Assembly (NCBI GenBank): GCA_964518215.1
Contig: CAZFFP010000008.1
Coordinates: 1-64,000, forward strand
Length of the DNA: 64,000 bases
Direction: 5' to 3'
DNA from: CAYSGX01 sp964518215
Lineage (GTDB): Bacteria; Bacteroidota; Bacteroidia; Chitinophagales; CAIOSU01
Within the stretch, counting starts at the first letter, position 1. Each line of letters starts with the position of its first letter. The translations under genes were made by a program, and so were the position numbers. Under the pieces are notes generated by a model. It was not told the DNA's origin. It saw only the letters and a program-made list of their open reading frames with translations, and did not search any database. This document shows positions 42,334 through 51,900 of this stretch, one piece after another.

Positions 42334-42882
42334 TTACTGTTTTAGTATTCTACAAAACTCCCACACCAACATACCTACACTCACGGCAATATTCAATGAA
42401 TGTTTGGTTCCTAATTGCGGAATTTCGATGCAGTAGTCTGAAAGAGTCACTACTGCTTCCTGCACACCTTCTACCTCGTTGCCGAAAACCAAAGCATATT
42501 TTTTAGAAGAAAAATCGGGTTGAAAATTTTGCAGCAACACACTCTCATCTGTCTGCTCCACAGCGATGATGATATAGCCTTGCGATTTGAGTTGTTGCAC
42601 GCAATCGGTGGTTTCGGCAATATATTCCCAATCCATACTGTCGGTGGCACCCAAAGCGGTTTTGTGTATTTCGCGGTGAGGCGGAGTAGCAGTAATTCCG
42701 CAGAGAAAAATTTTCTCCAACAAAAAAGCATCTGCCGTTCTGAATACTGAGCCGATATTGTTGAGGCTGCGCACATTGTCCAACACAATTACCAAAGGAG
42801 TTTTGGTTGTATTCTTAAAATCTTCTACCGAAAGCCGGTTTAACTCTTCGTTGGCAAGTTTGCGCATAAGTATTGTTTCCAA
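42334..42882 (-). CDS. SpoU/TrmH-type RNA 2'-O-ribose methyltransferase
   Basis: This 182-residue SPOUT-family methyltransferase has motif 1 VLDNVRSLNNIGSVFRTADAF (residues 33-53), motif 2 ALVFGNEVEGVQEAV (with the SAM-binding Gly-Asn-Glu) and motif 3 CIEIPQLGTKHSLNIAVSVGMLVWEF at the knot. The length suggests the compact TrmH/TrmL-like form without extra RNA-binding domain. The target (tRNA G18, Gm34, or rRNA) cannot be assigned. An internal ATG at 42867 is an alternative start. It is divergent from mutS across a hairpin repeat. Confidence 0.9.
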   Translation of the reverse strand: METILMRKLANEELNRLSVEDFKNTTKTPLVIVLDNVRSLNNIGSVFRTADAFLLEKIFLCGITATPPHREIHKTALGATDSMDWEYIAETTDCVQQLKSQGYIIIAVEQTDESVLLQNFQPDFSSKKYALVFGNEVEGVQEAVVTLSDYCIEIPQLGTKHSLNIAVSVGMLVWEFCRILKQ

Positions 42883-42914
42883 ACGCTAAATTAGCGACCT
42901 CAACCGAGAGTAAC

Positions 42915-43009
42915 CGTCATGGCGAACGAAACGCAGTGGAGTGAAGCAATCTGAATTGAATACCTAATGAGATTACTTCGTTCCGCTTTCTGCGAAACTC
43001 GCAATGACG
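42915..43009. repeat. CGTCATTGCGA-type interspersed hairpin repeat
   Basis: The left arm (42915-42952) starts CGTCATGGCGAACGAAACGC and runs to CAATCT; the right arm (42970-43009) ends TCGCAATGACG. They are imperfect reverse complements enclosing about 17 bases, so the element can fold into a long hairpin. It lies in the divergent promoter region of mutS and the methyltransferase gene. This form is well known as a repeat in many bacterial genomes. Confidence 0.8.
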
Positions 43010-43059
43010 ATGATTGAAAGTTGTGAAATGTATTTTTTCGCCTTTGCGTGCAATTCCCC

Positions 43060-45651
43060 ATGAAGAAAGAAACTCCTTTAATGCAGCAATACAACCGGAT
43101 AAAAGCCAAATATCCTGATGCTATTTTGTTGTTTCGCGTGGGCGATTTTTACGAAACATTTAATACCGATGCGATTACTGCTGCGCAGGTGTTGGGCATT
43201 GTGCTCACCAAGCGCTCTAATGGTTCTGCTTCAGAAATGGATTTGGCAGGTTTCCCTTATCACGCACTCGATACTTATTTGCCCAAGTTGGTTCGGGCGG
43301 GCTATCGGGTGGCGATTTGCGAGCAATTGGAAGACCCGAAAATGACCAAGACGATTGTGAAACGGGGCGTTACCGAACTTATTACTCCGGGCGTGGCGCA
43401 CAACGACAAAATGCTCGACCATAAGAGCAATAATTTTTTGGCTGCGGTCTATACCGATAAGCAATCGTGGGGCTTGGCTTTTCTCGATGTTTCTACCGGA
43501 GAATTTTTCTGCACGCAGGGCGGAAAAGAATATGCCGACAATCTGCTGCAAAGTTTCAAGCCTTCCGAAATTATTATGAGCAAGCCCTTGCTCAAATCGT
43601 TCAAAGAAGAATTCGGGAGCACCTTTTATACCTACACTTTAGACGAATGGATTTTTCAGCCCGAATTTGGAAGAGATACTTTGCAAAAACATTTCGGCAC
43701 ATCATCGCTCAAAGGTTTCGGTATTGACGAACTTTTTGGAGGCATCACCGCAGCAGGCGCCATCATCCATTATTTGGGTGAAACGCAACATCCTAATCTG
43801 CAACACATCACTGCTATTTCGCGGCTGCATCAAAGTCATCATGTATGGTTAGATAAATTTTCGGTGCGCAATCTCGAACTTATTTCGAGCGCGCAAGGCG
43901 GAAAATCGCTGCTCGATATTCTCGACCTCACTACTTCGCCTATGGGTTCGCGCCTGTTGAAAAAATGGGTGGTGCTGCCTTTGTTGGAAAAAGAAAAAAT
44001 AGATGAGCGACTGCAAATTGTTGAATACCTGATTAAGCATCCGGAACTACCCACCGAACTCAAAAATCATATCCGTCAGTTGGGCGATTTGGAACGGCTG
44101 ATTAGCAAAGTGCCTTTGGGAAAAATTAATCCTCGCGAGGTGGTGCAGTTGAAGCGCGCGCTTCTTGCATTGGTACCCATCAAAAATATTTGTGCCAACA
44201 GCGACAATGCTTTTCTCAACAAATTAGCCGACCAAATAAACCCTTGCGAAGTTTTGAAAAACAAAATCGAAACTTCTGTTTTGGAAGATGCTCCGCCCGT
44301 TTTGCAAAAAGGCAACGTGATGGCAAACGGCATTTCTCCCGAATTGGATGAGTTGCGTTATATCTCCCGTTCGGGAAAAGATTTGGTGCTCGATATTCAG
44401 AAAAGAGAAACAGAAAAGACAGGAATCAGTTCGCTGAAAGTGGGCTTCAACAATGTGTTTGGTTATTATTTGGAAGTAACGCATACCCACAAAGACAAAG
44501 TGCCGGCAGAGTGGATTCGCAAACAAACGCTCAGCAATGCCGAGCGATATATTACCGATGAACTGAAACATTTAGAAGAAAAAATTTTAGGTGCGGAAGA
44601 AAAAATTCAGGCGCTCGAAGAAAAACTTTTCATTGAATTGGTCGCATACATTGCCGATTATATCAGACCTGTTCAAACCAATGCACATGTGGTGGCAAAA
44701 CTCGATTGTTTGTTATCATTTGCCGATGCTGCGCAAAAATACAATTACCGCAAACCCGACATCAACGACACATTCAAAATTGAAATTTCCGAAGGCAGAC
44801 ACCCTGTGATTGAACGCTTGCTGCCTTTGGGCGAGAGCTATGTTGCCAACGATATTTTTCTCGATAATGAAAATCAACAAATTCTGATTATCACCGGACC
44901 CAACATGGCAGGTAAATCTGCTTTACTTCGACAAACCGCTTTGATTTGCCTCATGGCGCAGATGGGTAGTTTTGTTCCCGCAGCAAAGGCTTCGATTGGA
45001 ATTGTTGACAAAGTTTTTACCCGCGTGGGCGCCAGCGATAATATTTCTTCGGGTGAGTCCACCTTCATGACCGAGATGAACGAATCGGCAAGCATCATGA
45101 ATAATATTTCAGAGCGCAGCCTGATTTTGTTGGATGAAATCGGACGCGGCACAAGCACCTACGATGGCATTTCGATTGCATGGAGCATTGCCGAATATCT
45201 GCACAACAATCCCACAGCACGACCAAAAACATTATTTGCCACCCACTATCACGAGCTAAACGAATTGGCAGAAAAATGTGAGCGCATCAAAAACTTTCAC
45301 ATTGCGACCAAAGAAGTGGGACAAAAAGTTATTTTCCTTCGGAAATTAGTGGAAGGCGGCACGCAACACAGCTTCGGTATTCATGTGGCGAAAATGGCAG
45401 GTATGCCCCCCGCCATAATTGCACGTGCCAACGAAATTTTAGAAGAGTTGGAACAAAAACACATCGCCACCGACCTGAAACAAAAAGTGAAAAAATTAGA
45501 GCCGAAAAACTATCAGCTCAATATTTTTCAAATGGACAATCCCCAACTCGTGAAAGTGCAGGAAATATTGCACGGCTTAAACATCAACACCCTTACACCC
45601 GTGGAAGCGCTTTTAAAACTGAATGAATTGAAGAATGTAGTGGGTGAATAA
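43060..45651 (+). CDS. mutS: DNA mismatch repair protein MutS
   Basis: MutS recognises base mismatches. The 863-residue product has the mismatch-binding Phe-x-Glu motif in FRVGDFYETF (near residue 30), the connector and lever domains, the ATPase Walker A GPNMAGKS (Gly613 to Ser620), LLDEIGRGTSTYDG and ATHYHEL. The longer GTG start at 43048 adds only four codons, so ATG 43060 is preferred. No mutL neighbour. The upstream region carries a hairpin repeat. The length is typical of full MutS1. Confidence 0.96.
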   Translation: MKKETPLMQQYNRIKAKYPDAILLFRVGDFYETFNTDAITAAQVLGIVLTKRSNGSASEMDLAGFPYHALDTYLPKLVRAGYRVAICEQLEDPKMTKTIVKRGVTELITPGVAHNDKMLDHKSNNFLAAVYTDKQSWGLAFLDVSTGEFFCTQGGKEYADNLLQSFKPSEIIMSKPLLKSFKEEFGSTFYTYTLDEWIFQPEFGRDTLQKHFGTSSLKGFGIDELFGGITAAGAIIHYLGETQHPNLQHITAISRLHQSHHVWLDKFSVRNLELISSAQGGKSLLDILDLTTSPMGSRLLKKWVVLPLLEKEKIDERLQIVEYLIKHPELPTELKNHIRQLGDLERLISKVPLGKINPREVVQLKRALLALVPIKNICANSDNAFLNKLADQINPCEVLKNKIETSVLEDAPPVLQKGNVMANGISPELDELRYISRSGKDLVLDIQKRETEKTGISSLKVGFNNVFGYYLEVTHTHKDKVPAEWIRKQTLSNAERYITDELKHLEEKILGAEEKIQALEEKLFIELVAYIADYIRPVQTNAHVVAKLDCLLSFADAAQKYNYRKPDINDTFKIEISEGRHPVIERLLPLGESYVANDIFLDNENQQILIITGPNMAGKSALLRQTALICLMAQMGSFVPAAKASIGIVDKVFTRVGASDNISSGESTFMTEMNESASIMNNISERSLILLDEIGRGTSTYDGISIAWSIAEYLHNNPTARPKTLFATHYHELNELAEKCERIKNFHIATKEVGQKVIFLRKLVEGGTQHSFGIHVAKMAGMPPAIIARANEILEELEQKHIATDLKQKVKKLEPKNYQLNIFQMDNPQLVKVQEILHGLNINTLTPVEALLKLNELKNVVGE

Positions 45652-45659
45652 AATTTCGT

Positions 45660-46481
45660 TTACGGAAACTTCGGATATTTCTTAAAATCGGGGTCGCGCT
45701 TTTCGAGAAATGCTTTTTTGCCTTCCTGTGCTTCTTCGGTGAGATAGTAAAGTAAAGTTGCATTGCCGGCTAATTCCTGAATTCCTGCCTGCCCGTCTAA
45801 ATCGGCATTGAACGAAGATTTCAACATGCGCAAAGCCAGAGGGCTGCGCTTCATCATGGTTTTTGCCCATTTCACGGTTTCGTCTTCGAGATTTTCCAAA
45901 GGAACTACTTTATTCACCAAACCCATATCGAGCGCTTCCTGTGCCGAATATTGCTCACACAAAAACCAGATTTCGCGCGCCTTTTTCTGCCCTACAATTC
46001 TTGCGAGATAAGAAGCGCCAAAGCCCCCATCGAAGCTGCCCACTTTAGGTCCGGTTTGTCCGAAAATGGCATTTTCCGAAGCAATGGAAATATCACATAC
46101 CACATGCAGCACATGCCCGCCACCAATCGCGTATCCGTTCACCATCGCAATGACGGGCTTGGGCAGCGAACGAATCATTTTTTGCAAATCCAACACGTTC
46201 AAACGGGGCACTCCGCTTTTATCAATATAGCCGCCCACGCCTTTGTAGTTTTGGTCGCCACCGCTGCAAAAGGCGGTGGTGCCCACGCCCGTCAGCACTA
46301 CTACATAGATGTCCTGATTTTCGCGGCACTGACGCATGGCGTCCACCATTTCCATGACGGTAGTGGGAGTGAACGCATTGCGGTATCGGTCTCGGTTGAT
46401 GCTGATTTTGGCAATGCCTTCAAAAAATTCAAACTTGATTTCTTCGTATTCTTTTAGTGGAGTCCAGTTTCTCTGTGTCAT
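45660..46481 (-). CDS. menB: 1,4-dihydroxy-2-naphthoyl-CoA synthase
   Basis: MenB closes the second ring of menaquinone from O-succinylbenzoyl-CoA. The 273-residue crotonase-fold enzyme has AFCSGGDQNYKG, VNGYAIGGGHVLHVVCDISIAS (oxyanion hole and CoA loop), TGPKVGSFDGGFGASYLARIVG and YSAQEALDMGLVNKVVP, the signature blocks of MenB rather than a general enoyl-CoA hydratase. It is on the same strand as menD, about 140 bases apart, with an inverted repeat between them, so a shared operon is likely but not shown. Other men genes are not in the window. Confidence 0.95.
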   Translation of the reverse strand: MTQRNWTPLKEYEEIKFEFFEGIAKISINRDRYRNAFTPTTVMEMVDAMRQCRENQDIYVVVLTGVGTTAFCSGGDQNYKGVGGYIDKSGVPRLNVLDLQKMIRSLPKPVIAMVNGYAIGGGHVLHVVCDISIASENAIFGQTGPKVGSFDGGFGASYLARIVGQKKAREIWFLCEQYSAQEALDMGLVNKVVPLENLEDETVKWAKTMMKRSPLALRMLKSSFNADLDGQAGIQELAGNATLLYYLTEEAQEGKKAFLEKRDPDFKKYPKFP

Positions 46482-46525
46482 ACTTTCAGTCTTTAATATA
46501 ATTGTTTGTTTTAAGGATTGAGAGT

Positions 46526-46614
46526 TAAAAGGTTATAAGGTTATAAAGTTGAAATGTTATAAGGTTATAAGTCAGCAATATTTTTTTAACATTATAACTT
46601 TATAACATTGCAAC
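46526..46614. repeat. TTATAA-type repeat with 23-base inverted arms
   Basis: The stretch repeats GGTTATAAGG/TTATAAAGTT units. Its arms 46548-46570 and 46592-46614 are reverse complements at 21 of 23 positions around a 21-base loop. It lies between menD and menB and could act as a hairpin or processing signal in their transcript. Confidence 0.75.
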
Positions 46615-46620
46615 ATCTTT

Positions 46621-48369
46621 TTACTTTTTCAGTTTAGAAATGAATTGTTTGAAAACGTCAGCACTCAGTTTGCCATCGGTTTTGATTTCCAAAACAGCGG
46701 GCTTGCCGTTCGGTTCAAAAAATGTTTGCAAAATTTCGCGCAGTTCATTTTCAGCCGCGCAAAAATAATAAGGAATGTCAAATGCCTTGGCAACATGCTC
46801 GATGCTGTATGCATGAGGCGTTTCGAAATACTCGTTGAGTTCGGGCAGAGCTTCTTCTTGGTTGATGATGCGAAAAATATTTCCGCCTTCATTATTGATG
46901 ACGATGACACGAAGATTTGCAGGCAAATGTTTGTTCCAAAGTCCATTGCTGTCATACATAAATGCGAGGTCGCCCGTAATGAGCGTTGTCATTTTTCCAC
47001 AGGCATAAGCTGCGCCCGCAGCCGTGCTCACGGTTCCGTCAATGCCGCTTACTCCGCGATTACAATAAATTTCAATTTCATTCGGAAAATTAAAATAAGC
47101 CGCATAGCGAATGGGGGTGCTGTTTCCAAGATGAAGGCTGAACTGAGATTTCTGATTTCTGATTTCTGATTTCTGATTTATAGAGGTGTGATATGAGATG
47201 TGAGATATGAGAATTTGATATGCCTTCAAATCGCAGAATGGGATGGTGGTTAAAAATTCTGATTGTTTGGATTGAACATCTTTAGCAAGGTTTTCCCAAA
47301 GTGAGATATAACTTTCATTCTTTTCAACCTTGTAACTTTCTAACGTTCCAACCATTTCCTGAACACTGATATTCAACACATGAGTGAGGCATTGAAAAGT
47401 ATCGGTGTGCTCGCTATATTCGTTCAGATGCCAATGATGTAAAGGAGGATTTTTCCGGATAAATTCTTTCAGCTTTTTTGAAACTACCGCGCCACCGAAA
47501 GTGATGAGCAAGTCGGGCTGAAAATCTTTTTCTTTTCCCGAAGGAATGCTGTTGATGAGCGCGTCTAAATTTTTAGGAATAGAACGCAGATTGGTATTGC
47601 AGGTAATTTCAGTTAAAACAGGATAAGTTGAAATTTCTTCAGAAGCAAATTCAAAATGACCATTGCCGCCTACGAGAAGAATTTTCGGATTCGGAATTTC
47701 CGTGAAAAGATTTTGAAATAATTCACCGATATACTCCCCTCTCCTTGGGAGAGGGGCTGGGGGTGAGGCACTCTCAGATTCAATCAATTTCACATTTTCA
47801 GGCTCGTTCAATTCCACTTGCTCATAAAGCGGCTCTCTCAACGGAATATTTATATGCACCGGTTGCTGCAAGCGAATTACCGTATTGATGGCTTCATTCA
47901 CTATTCTGTCGCTGTGCCGGAGTTCGTCAGGAGTTTGTGGCTTCACGGGCAATTCAAAACTCGCGGCAATAAAGTTTTGATACACATTTTTCTGCCGAAT
48001 GGTTTGTCCGTCTTGCTGCTCAATCCATTCGGGGGGGCGGTCGGCAGTGAGCACCAACAAAGGAATTTTCTGATAATAGGCTTCTGCAATGGCAGGTGAA
48101 AAATTCAACGCTGCCGAGCCCGAAGTGCAAACCAACCCGACAGGTTTTCTTTTTCCGAAGGAATCGAAACTTTGTTGAGCCATACCCAAAGCAAAAAATG
48201 CCGCGGAGCGCTCATCAATTATCGGAATGGTTTCGATACCCGAATGGCGCGTGAGGGCAATAGTGAGCGGAGCGCATCGCGAACCCGGACACAACACAAA
48301 ACGGGTTACCTGTTTTTGAAAACAGATTTCAGCCAAATGCCTGATATGTTTTTTGTTGGTGTTGTGCAT
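46621..48369 (-). CDS. menD: MenD, SEPHCHC synthase, with three in-frame repeat inserts
   Basis: MenD is the thiamine-diphosphate enzyme joining isochorismate and 2-oxoglutarate in menaquinone synthesis. The product of about 582 residues has FVLCPGSRCAPLTIALTR near its N-terminus, LVCTSGSAALNFSPAIAEAYY, the block LLVLTADRPPEW and the TPP motif GDLAFMYDSNGL followed by NNEGGNIF. Three short segments look foreign: PPAPLPRRGE, GTLESYKVEKN and QKSEIRNQKS, each encoded by a DNA repeat (47734-47770, 47320-47353, 47147-47179). They keep the frame and fall in variable loops. A perfect -7 element eight bases upstream of ATG 48369 supports that start over the longer frame. Confidence 0.93.
   Translation of the reverse strand: MHNTNKKHIRHLAEICFQKQVTRFVLCPGSRCAPLTIALTRHSGIETIPIIDERSAAFFALGMAQQSFDSFGKRKPVGLVCTSGSAALNFSPAIAEAYYQKIPLLVLTADRPPEWIEQQDGQTIRQKNVYQNFIAASFELPVKPQTPDELRHSDRIVNEAINTVIRLQQPVHINIPLREPLYEQVELNEPENVKLIESESASPPAPLPRRGEYIGELFQNLFTEIPNPKILLVGGNGHFEFASEEISTYPVLTEITCNTNLRSIPKNLDALINSIPSGKEKDFQPDLLITFGGAVVSKKLKEFIRKNPPLHHWHLNEYSEHTDTFQCLTHVLNISVQEMVGTLESYKVEKNESYISLWENLAKDVQSKQSEFLTTIPFCDLKAYQILISHISYHTSINQKSEIRNQKSQFSLHLGNSTPIRYAAYFNFPNEIEIYCNRGVSGIDGTVSTAAGAAYACGKMTTLITGDLAFMYDSNGLWNKHLPANLRVIVINNEGGNIFRIINQEEALPELNEYFETPHAYSIEHVAKAFDIPYYFCAAENELREILQTFFEPNGKPAVLEIKTDGKLSADVFKQFISKLKK
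47147..47179. repeat. GATTTCT seven-base tandem repeat inside menD
   Basis: Four full copies and part of a fifth of GATTTCT lie end to end. In menD they read as QKSEIRNQKS. Because the unit is seven bases, gain or loss of a single unit would shift the menD frame, while three units together would keep it. Confidence 0.8.
47320..47353. repeat. TTGTAACTTTCTAAC-type repeat inside menD
   Basis: Read on the minus strand this gives GGTTGGAACGTTAGAAAGTT and continues with ACAAGGTTGAAAAG, coding VGTLESYKVEKN. The AAGGTTGAAAAG end is shared with the intergenic repeat at 15088-15158. Confidence 0.65.
47734..47770. repeat. CCCCTCTCC hairpin repeat inside menD
   Basis: CCCCTCTCC (47736-47744) and GGAGAGGGG (47748-47756) are perfect complements around a three-base loop, followed by CTGGGGGTGAGGCA. 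The type is a familiar interspersed bacterial repeat. Here it is translated as ASPPAPLPRRGE within MenD. Confidence 0.75.
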
Positions 48370-48376
48370 GGAGGGG

Positions 48377-48384
48377 CAAAGGTA
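48377..48384 (-). promoter_or_regulatory. -7 promoter element of menD
   Basis: On the minus strand this reads TACCTTTG, an exact match to TAnnTTTG. It lies just upstream of the ATG at 48369 and within the longer open frame, so that extension is probably not translated. Confidence 0.5.
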
Positions 48385-48402
48385 AATGATTGCCACCTTG
48401 CT

Positions 48403-48627
48403 TTTGAAAAATCAAATGTCATCTTATAAAATTGAAGGTATGAAAAGCAGCTACAAGGTAACTTCAGCAACCAATAATATCGCTATTGATTTGAGCGAAG
48501 TTGTTGTGTGTAATTATTATGTTAACAATAGCAGATGAAGCAGAACAACGCAAATAGAAATGATGAAAGAATTAGTTATTAACTTTAAAAATAGTTAAAG
48601 GTCTGCCAGAAATGGCAGCCGTTTTTT
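48403..48627 (+). ncRNA. candidate small transcript (promoter plus terminator, no gene)
   Basis: TTTG (48403-48406), a 20-base spacer, and TAAAATTG (48427-48434, one mismatch from TAnnTTTG) precede a stretch with no convincing ORF. It ends in a terminator: GGTCTGCCA-GAAA-TGGCAGCC, then GTTTTTT (48600-48627). No plus-strand gene lies upstream, because menD is on the other strand. A transcript of about 180 bases is inferred. A 32-codon frame from ATG 48440 exists but has no protein-like signal. Confidence 0.35.
48600..48627 (+). terminator. Rho-independent terminator without an upstream gene
   Basis: The stem CTGCCA/TGGCAG with a GAAA tetraloop, extended by GG/CC, and the T-run GTTTTTT form a strong-looking terminator on the plus strand. 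The only plus-strand features upstream within 2.7 kb are the candidate small transcript and non-coding leader. Confidence 0.7.
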
Positions 48628-48756
48628 ATTGCCAGTATAATATAACCATTTGATTTTCAATGGATTTATATTTTATGAAAATCCTATCATCAAATGAATT
48701 TTTGTTTAAGACTAAATTTAATTTTGAAAATTGACCTCTTTTGGGACATGATTTAA

Positions 48757-48764
48757 TAAATTTG
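48757..48764 (+). promoter_or_regulatory. -7 promoter element of the giant T9SS gene
   Basis: TAAATTTG matches TAnnTTTG exactly. TTG at 48731-48733 is a weak -33 candidate with a 23-base spacer. A transcript from here would have a leader of about 205 bases before the ATG at 48976. Confidence 0.4.
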
Positions 48765-48975
48765 CTTCACCAATCAACCAAACCGGAAAGAGGACACTTG
48801 CATTTGAAAATTGTGTTAGATTAAATTTTCTGTAATTTATTCGAACTATTTGTCCATAACCCTGTTAGTTCAGGCCTTTCCTAAACATGTTTAACCAACA
48901 CTAAGGTTTTCTTTAAGAATACCTTTTAATTATTTTATACTAAACCAAGGTTTAACAAATCTAAAATCAAAGGTT

Positions 48976-51900
48976 ATGAGAACAAACCAACTAAACAGCA
49001 GCTTATCTTTTGTGATTACATTGATAGCTGCATTTACGCTTACTTTTTCTGAAGTGTTAGCCCAACTACCCGATTATTCGAAAGGTGGCGCAACCACCAA
49101 CACCACTTTTATTCTTGCCAGCACGAGCGCCCGAAAAACTCAATTAATTTATTTGCCCGGTGATTTCGCACCGGTAGTGCGCGGAGGAAAAATCACAGCC
49201 ATTTACTTTAAGTATGGAACCAATACTTCGGGCAACAATCAAGATTTAACCGACTTTACCATTAGTTTAGGACAAACTACCGAAACAGCTTTTACTTCCA
49301 ATACTTTCTTCACGGGACTTACCGAGGTGTTTACTCGCGGCACTTATACTATTCCTGCGGGAGCTATTGACGAGTGGTTCAGAATTGATCTGCAGACACC
49401 GTTTACCTACGACCCGCAACTAACACTCATTCTTGAAACACAGTGGAGCACAGCATCGAATACTTCTTTCAACACCCGAACTACCACCGTAACCGGCAGA
49501 AAATTGTATACCACTGCAGCTATTAATGCTACAGGAACGGCTTCATCGGCTTTCAATGATTTTGGATTTAACCTCGAAGTCCCCACCGGACCCGATGCCG
49601 GCATTCAAGCCATTACTGCACCGGCAGCCAATATAAATCCGGGATTGCAAGATGTGATTGTTAGGGTCAGAAACCACTCCAATAGCACTCTAAACACTGT
49701 AACAATACAAGGCGAGATTGATTCCATTGGAACCATAGTAAGAACATTTACCCCCAATTTATTTATCGTCAATATTGATAGTTTCAAAATAGGTGCACCC
49801 ATTACTATAGGGAATTATGATTTCAAGGAAGGTCCTTATACCATTTCTGTATGGACATCGAACCCGAATGGTTTAGCAGATACAGACCCTTCCAATGATG
49901 CTGCACAATTGAATGTTTTGAGTTGCAGTGCCCTGAGCGGCAATTACACCATTAACCAAAACCTTCCTGCTTCCTCTACCAATTTTACTTCTTTTACCCA
50001 AGCAATTAACCAATTAAATACCTGCGGCATTTCTGGGCCTGTGGTGTTTGATGTTACACCAGGCAGCGGGCCTTATGTGGAGCAGTTGGATATTCATTCC
50101 ATATCGGGTATGAGCGCTACCAATACAGTAACCCTTAATGGTGGTGGCGATACATTGAAATTTTCGCCCAACACTAACGACAGGCACATTATCAGATTCA
50201 ATGGAGCCAAGCATTTTACCATAAATGACTTGGTGATTAAATCTGAAGATCCTGACTTTGGCTGGGGCGTGCATTTTTTCAACGATGCCGACAGCAACAC
50301 CATTAACAACTGCGTCATAGATTTGAGTGGGGTTACTTCAACTTTATTAGCAAACAGCACCGGTATTGTTGCCGTAAATTCAACCACCGCCACCAGCACC
50401 GCCACAGGAACTACTCCTAATCGTCTCACCATTACGAACAATACTATTCTTGGGGGTTATCATGGCATTAGGCTCAACGGAAGTTCTACATCAAGTGCCT
50501 ACGGTCATATTATTTCCGAAAATGTGATTGAAGACTTTTATATATACGGCATTTACCTTTCAAACAGCGATAGTTGTTTTGTATTGGACAATGATATTTC
50601 CAGAGGAAACCGGCAAACAGTTACGACTTTCTATGGCATTTATAATGCAACTTCGGGTGAAAACTTGCGCATAGAGAGAAACAGAATTCATAATACACAT
50701 GGCAGTGCCACAACTCTTACTGCGGCTGCTTATGGAATATACTTCACAGCTACCGATGCCACTGCCGGGAAAGAAAATTATGTGGTGAACAACCTGATTT
50801 ACAATTTCAACAATACTGCTGCGCAATATGGCATATATAACAGTTCGTCAGACGGTTGTTATTATTATCATAACACCATTTCCTTAGATGAACAAAACAT
50901 TCAGGGAACGGGAGTTACTTACGGTTTTTATCAGATTACACTGGCTACCGATGTGCGTTTTTTGAACAATATTGTTTCAGTAACAAGAAACAGCACCGGA
51001 AATAAAAACATTATTTTTCTTGCTACCACTACCACGCAGTTTATTTCCAATTACAACGCATATTTCCATTCGGGCGATGCCAATTCTTTTGTAGGAAGAT
51101 TTACAACTGATTTTGCAACACTTGCCAATTGGCAAACTGCCAACAACAATGCTTACGACCAAAACTCTGTGTTTGCCGACCCTAATTTCACCGACCCGGC
51201 TAACGGAGATTTTTCGCCCTTTACCATTTTGATAGATAATATAGGAACTCCTTTGGGTATAGCTGAAGATATTAATCTTCAGCCCAGAAGCCTTACAGAG
51301 CCTGATCCGGGAGCCTTTGAATTTAGTTTTGTAGGAAGCGATGCTGCCATTGCTTATTTAACTCCTGCTCCTCCTTTGGCGGCAGGGCCACACCTTGTGA
51401 GTGTGGAAATTACCAATGTAGGAACTTCAAACATTACATCGCTTGATTTGGGTTACACCGATGGAACTGTTACTGAAACTGAAACTTTCACCGGTTTGAG
51501 TATCGCCCCTTTAGCTACCGAAACAGTTGCATTTACCACGCCATACAATTTGTCAAGCCCCGCAACTTTAACAGTATTTATTTCTGAAGTAAACGGAACA
51601 CAAGATTTGTCGCAGGCAAACGATACGGCTTCTTTGTTTATTTGCACCAAACTTGCAGGCAATTACACTATCAACAGTGCGCTTCCCACTTCAGGAAGCA
51701 ATTTCAATTCGTTTACCGATGCTGTAAATGCGCTAGTAAGTTGTCAGATTGATGCTGCTGTAGTGTTTGATGTGGCTTTAGGTTCGGGACCTTACAACGA
51801 GCAGTTGAATATTCCTTATATCACGGGTTCGAGCGAAGTGAACACCATTACCTTTAATGGTAACGGCAGCGAAATTCATTTCTTCCCGGTTACTGCTGCC

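Larger units (their letters stand above)
48385..48975. other. intergenic region of about 590 bases before the giant T9SS gene
   Basis: There is no recognisable protein gene. The region holds the candidate small-RNA unit at 48403-48627 and a second promoter-like element at 48757-48764, both listed below. A weak 8-base inverted repeat GATTTTCA/TGAAAATC lies at about 48652-48683. The last 200 bases are AT-rich leader. Confidence 0.6.

Noticed and set aside
48440..48538. 32-codon frame starting MKSSYKVTSATNN
   Set aside because: Its residues overlap repeat-like DNA, there is no family match and it starts at the predicted transcript start; treated as non-coding.
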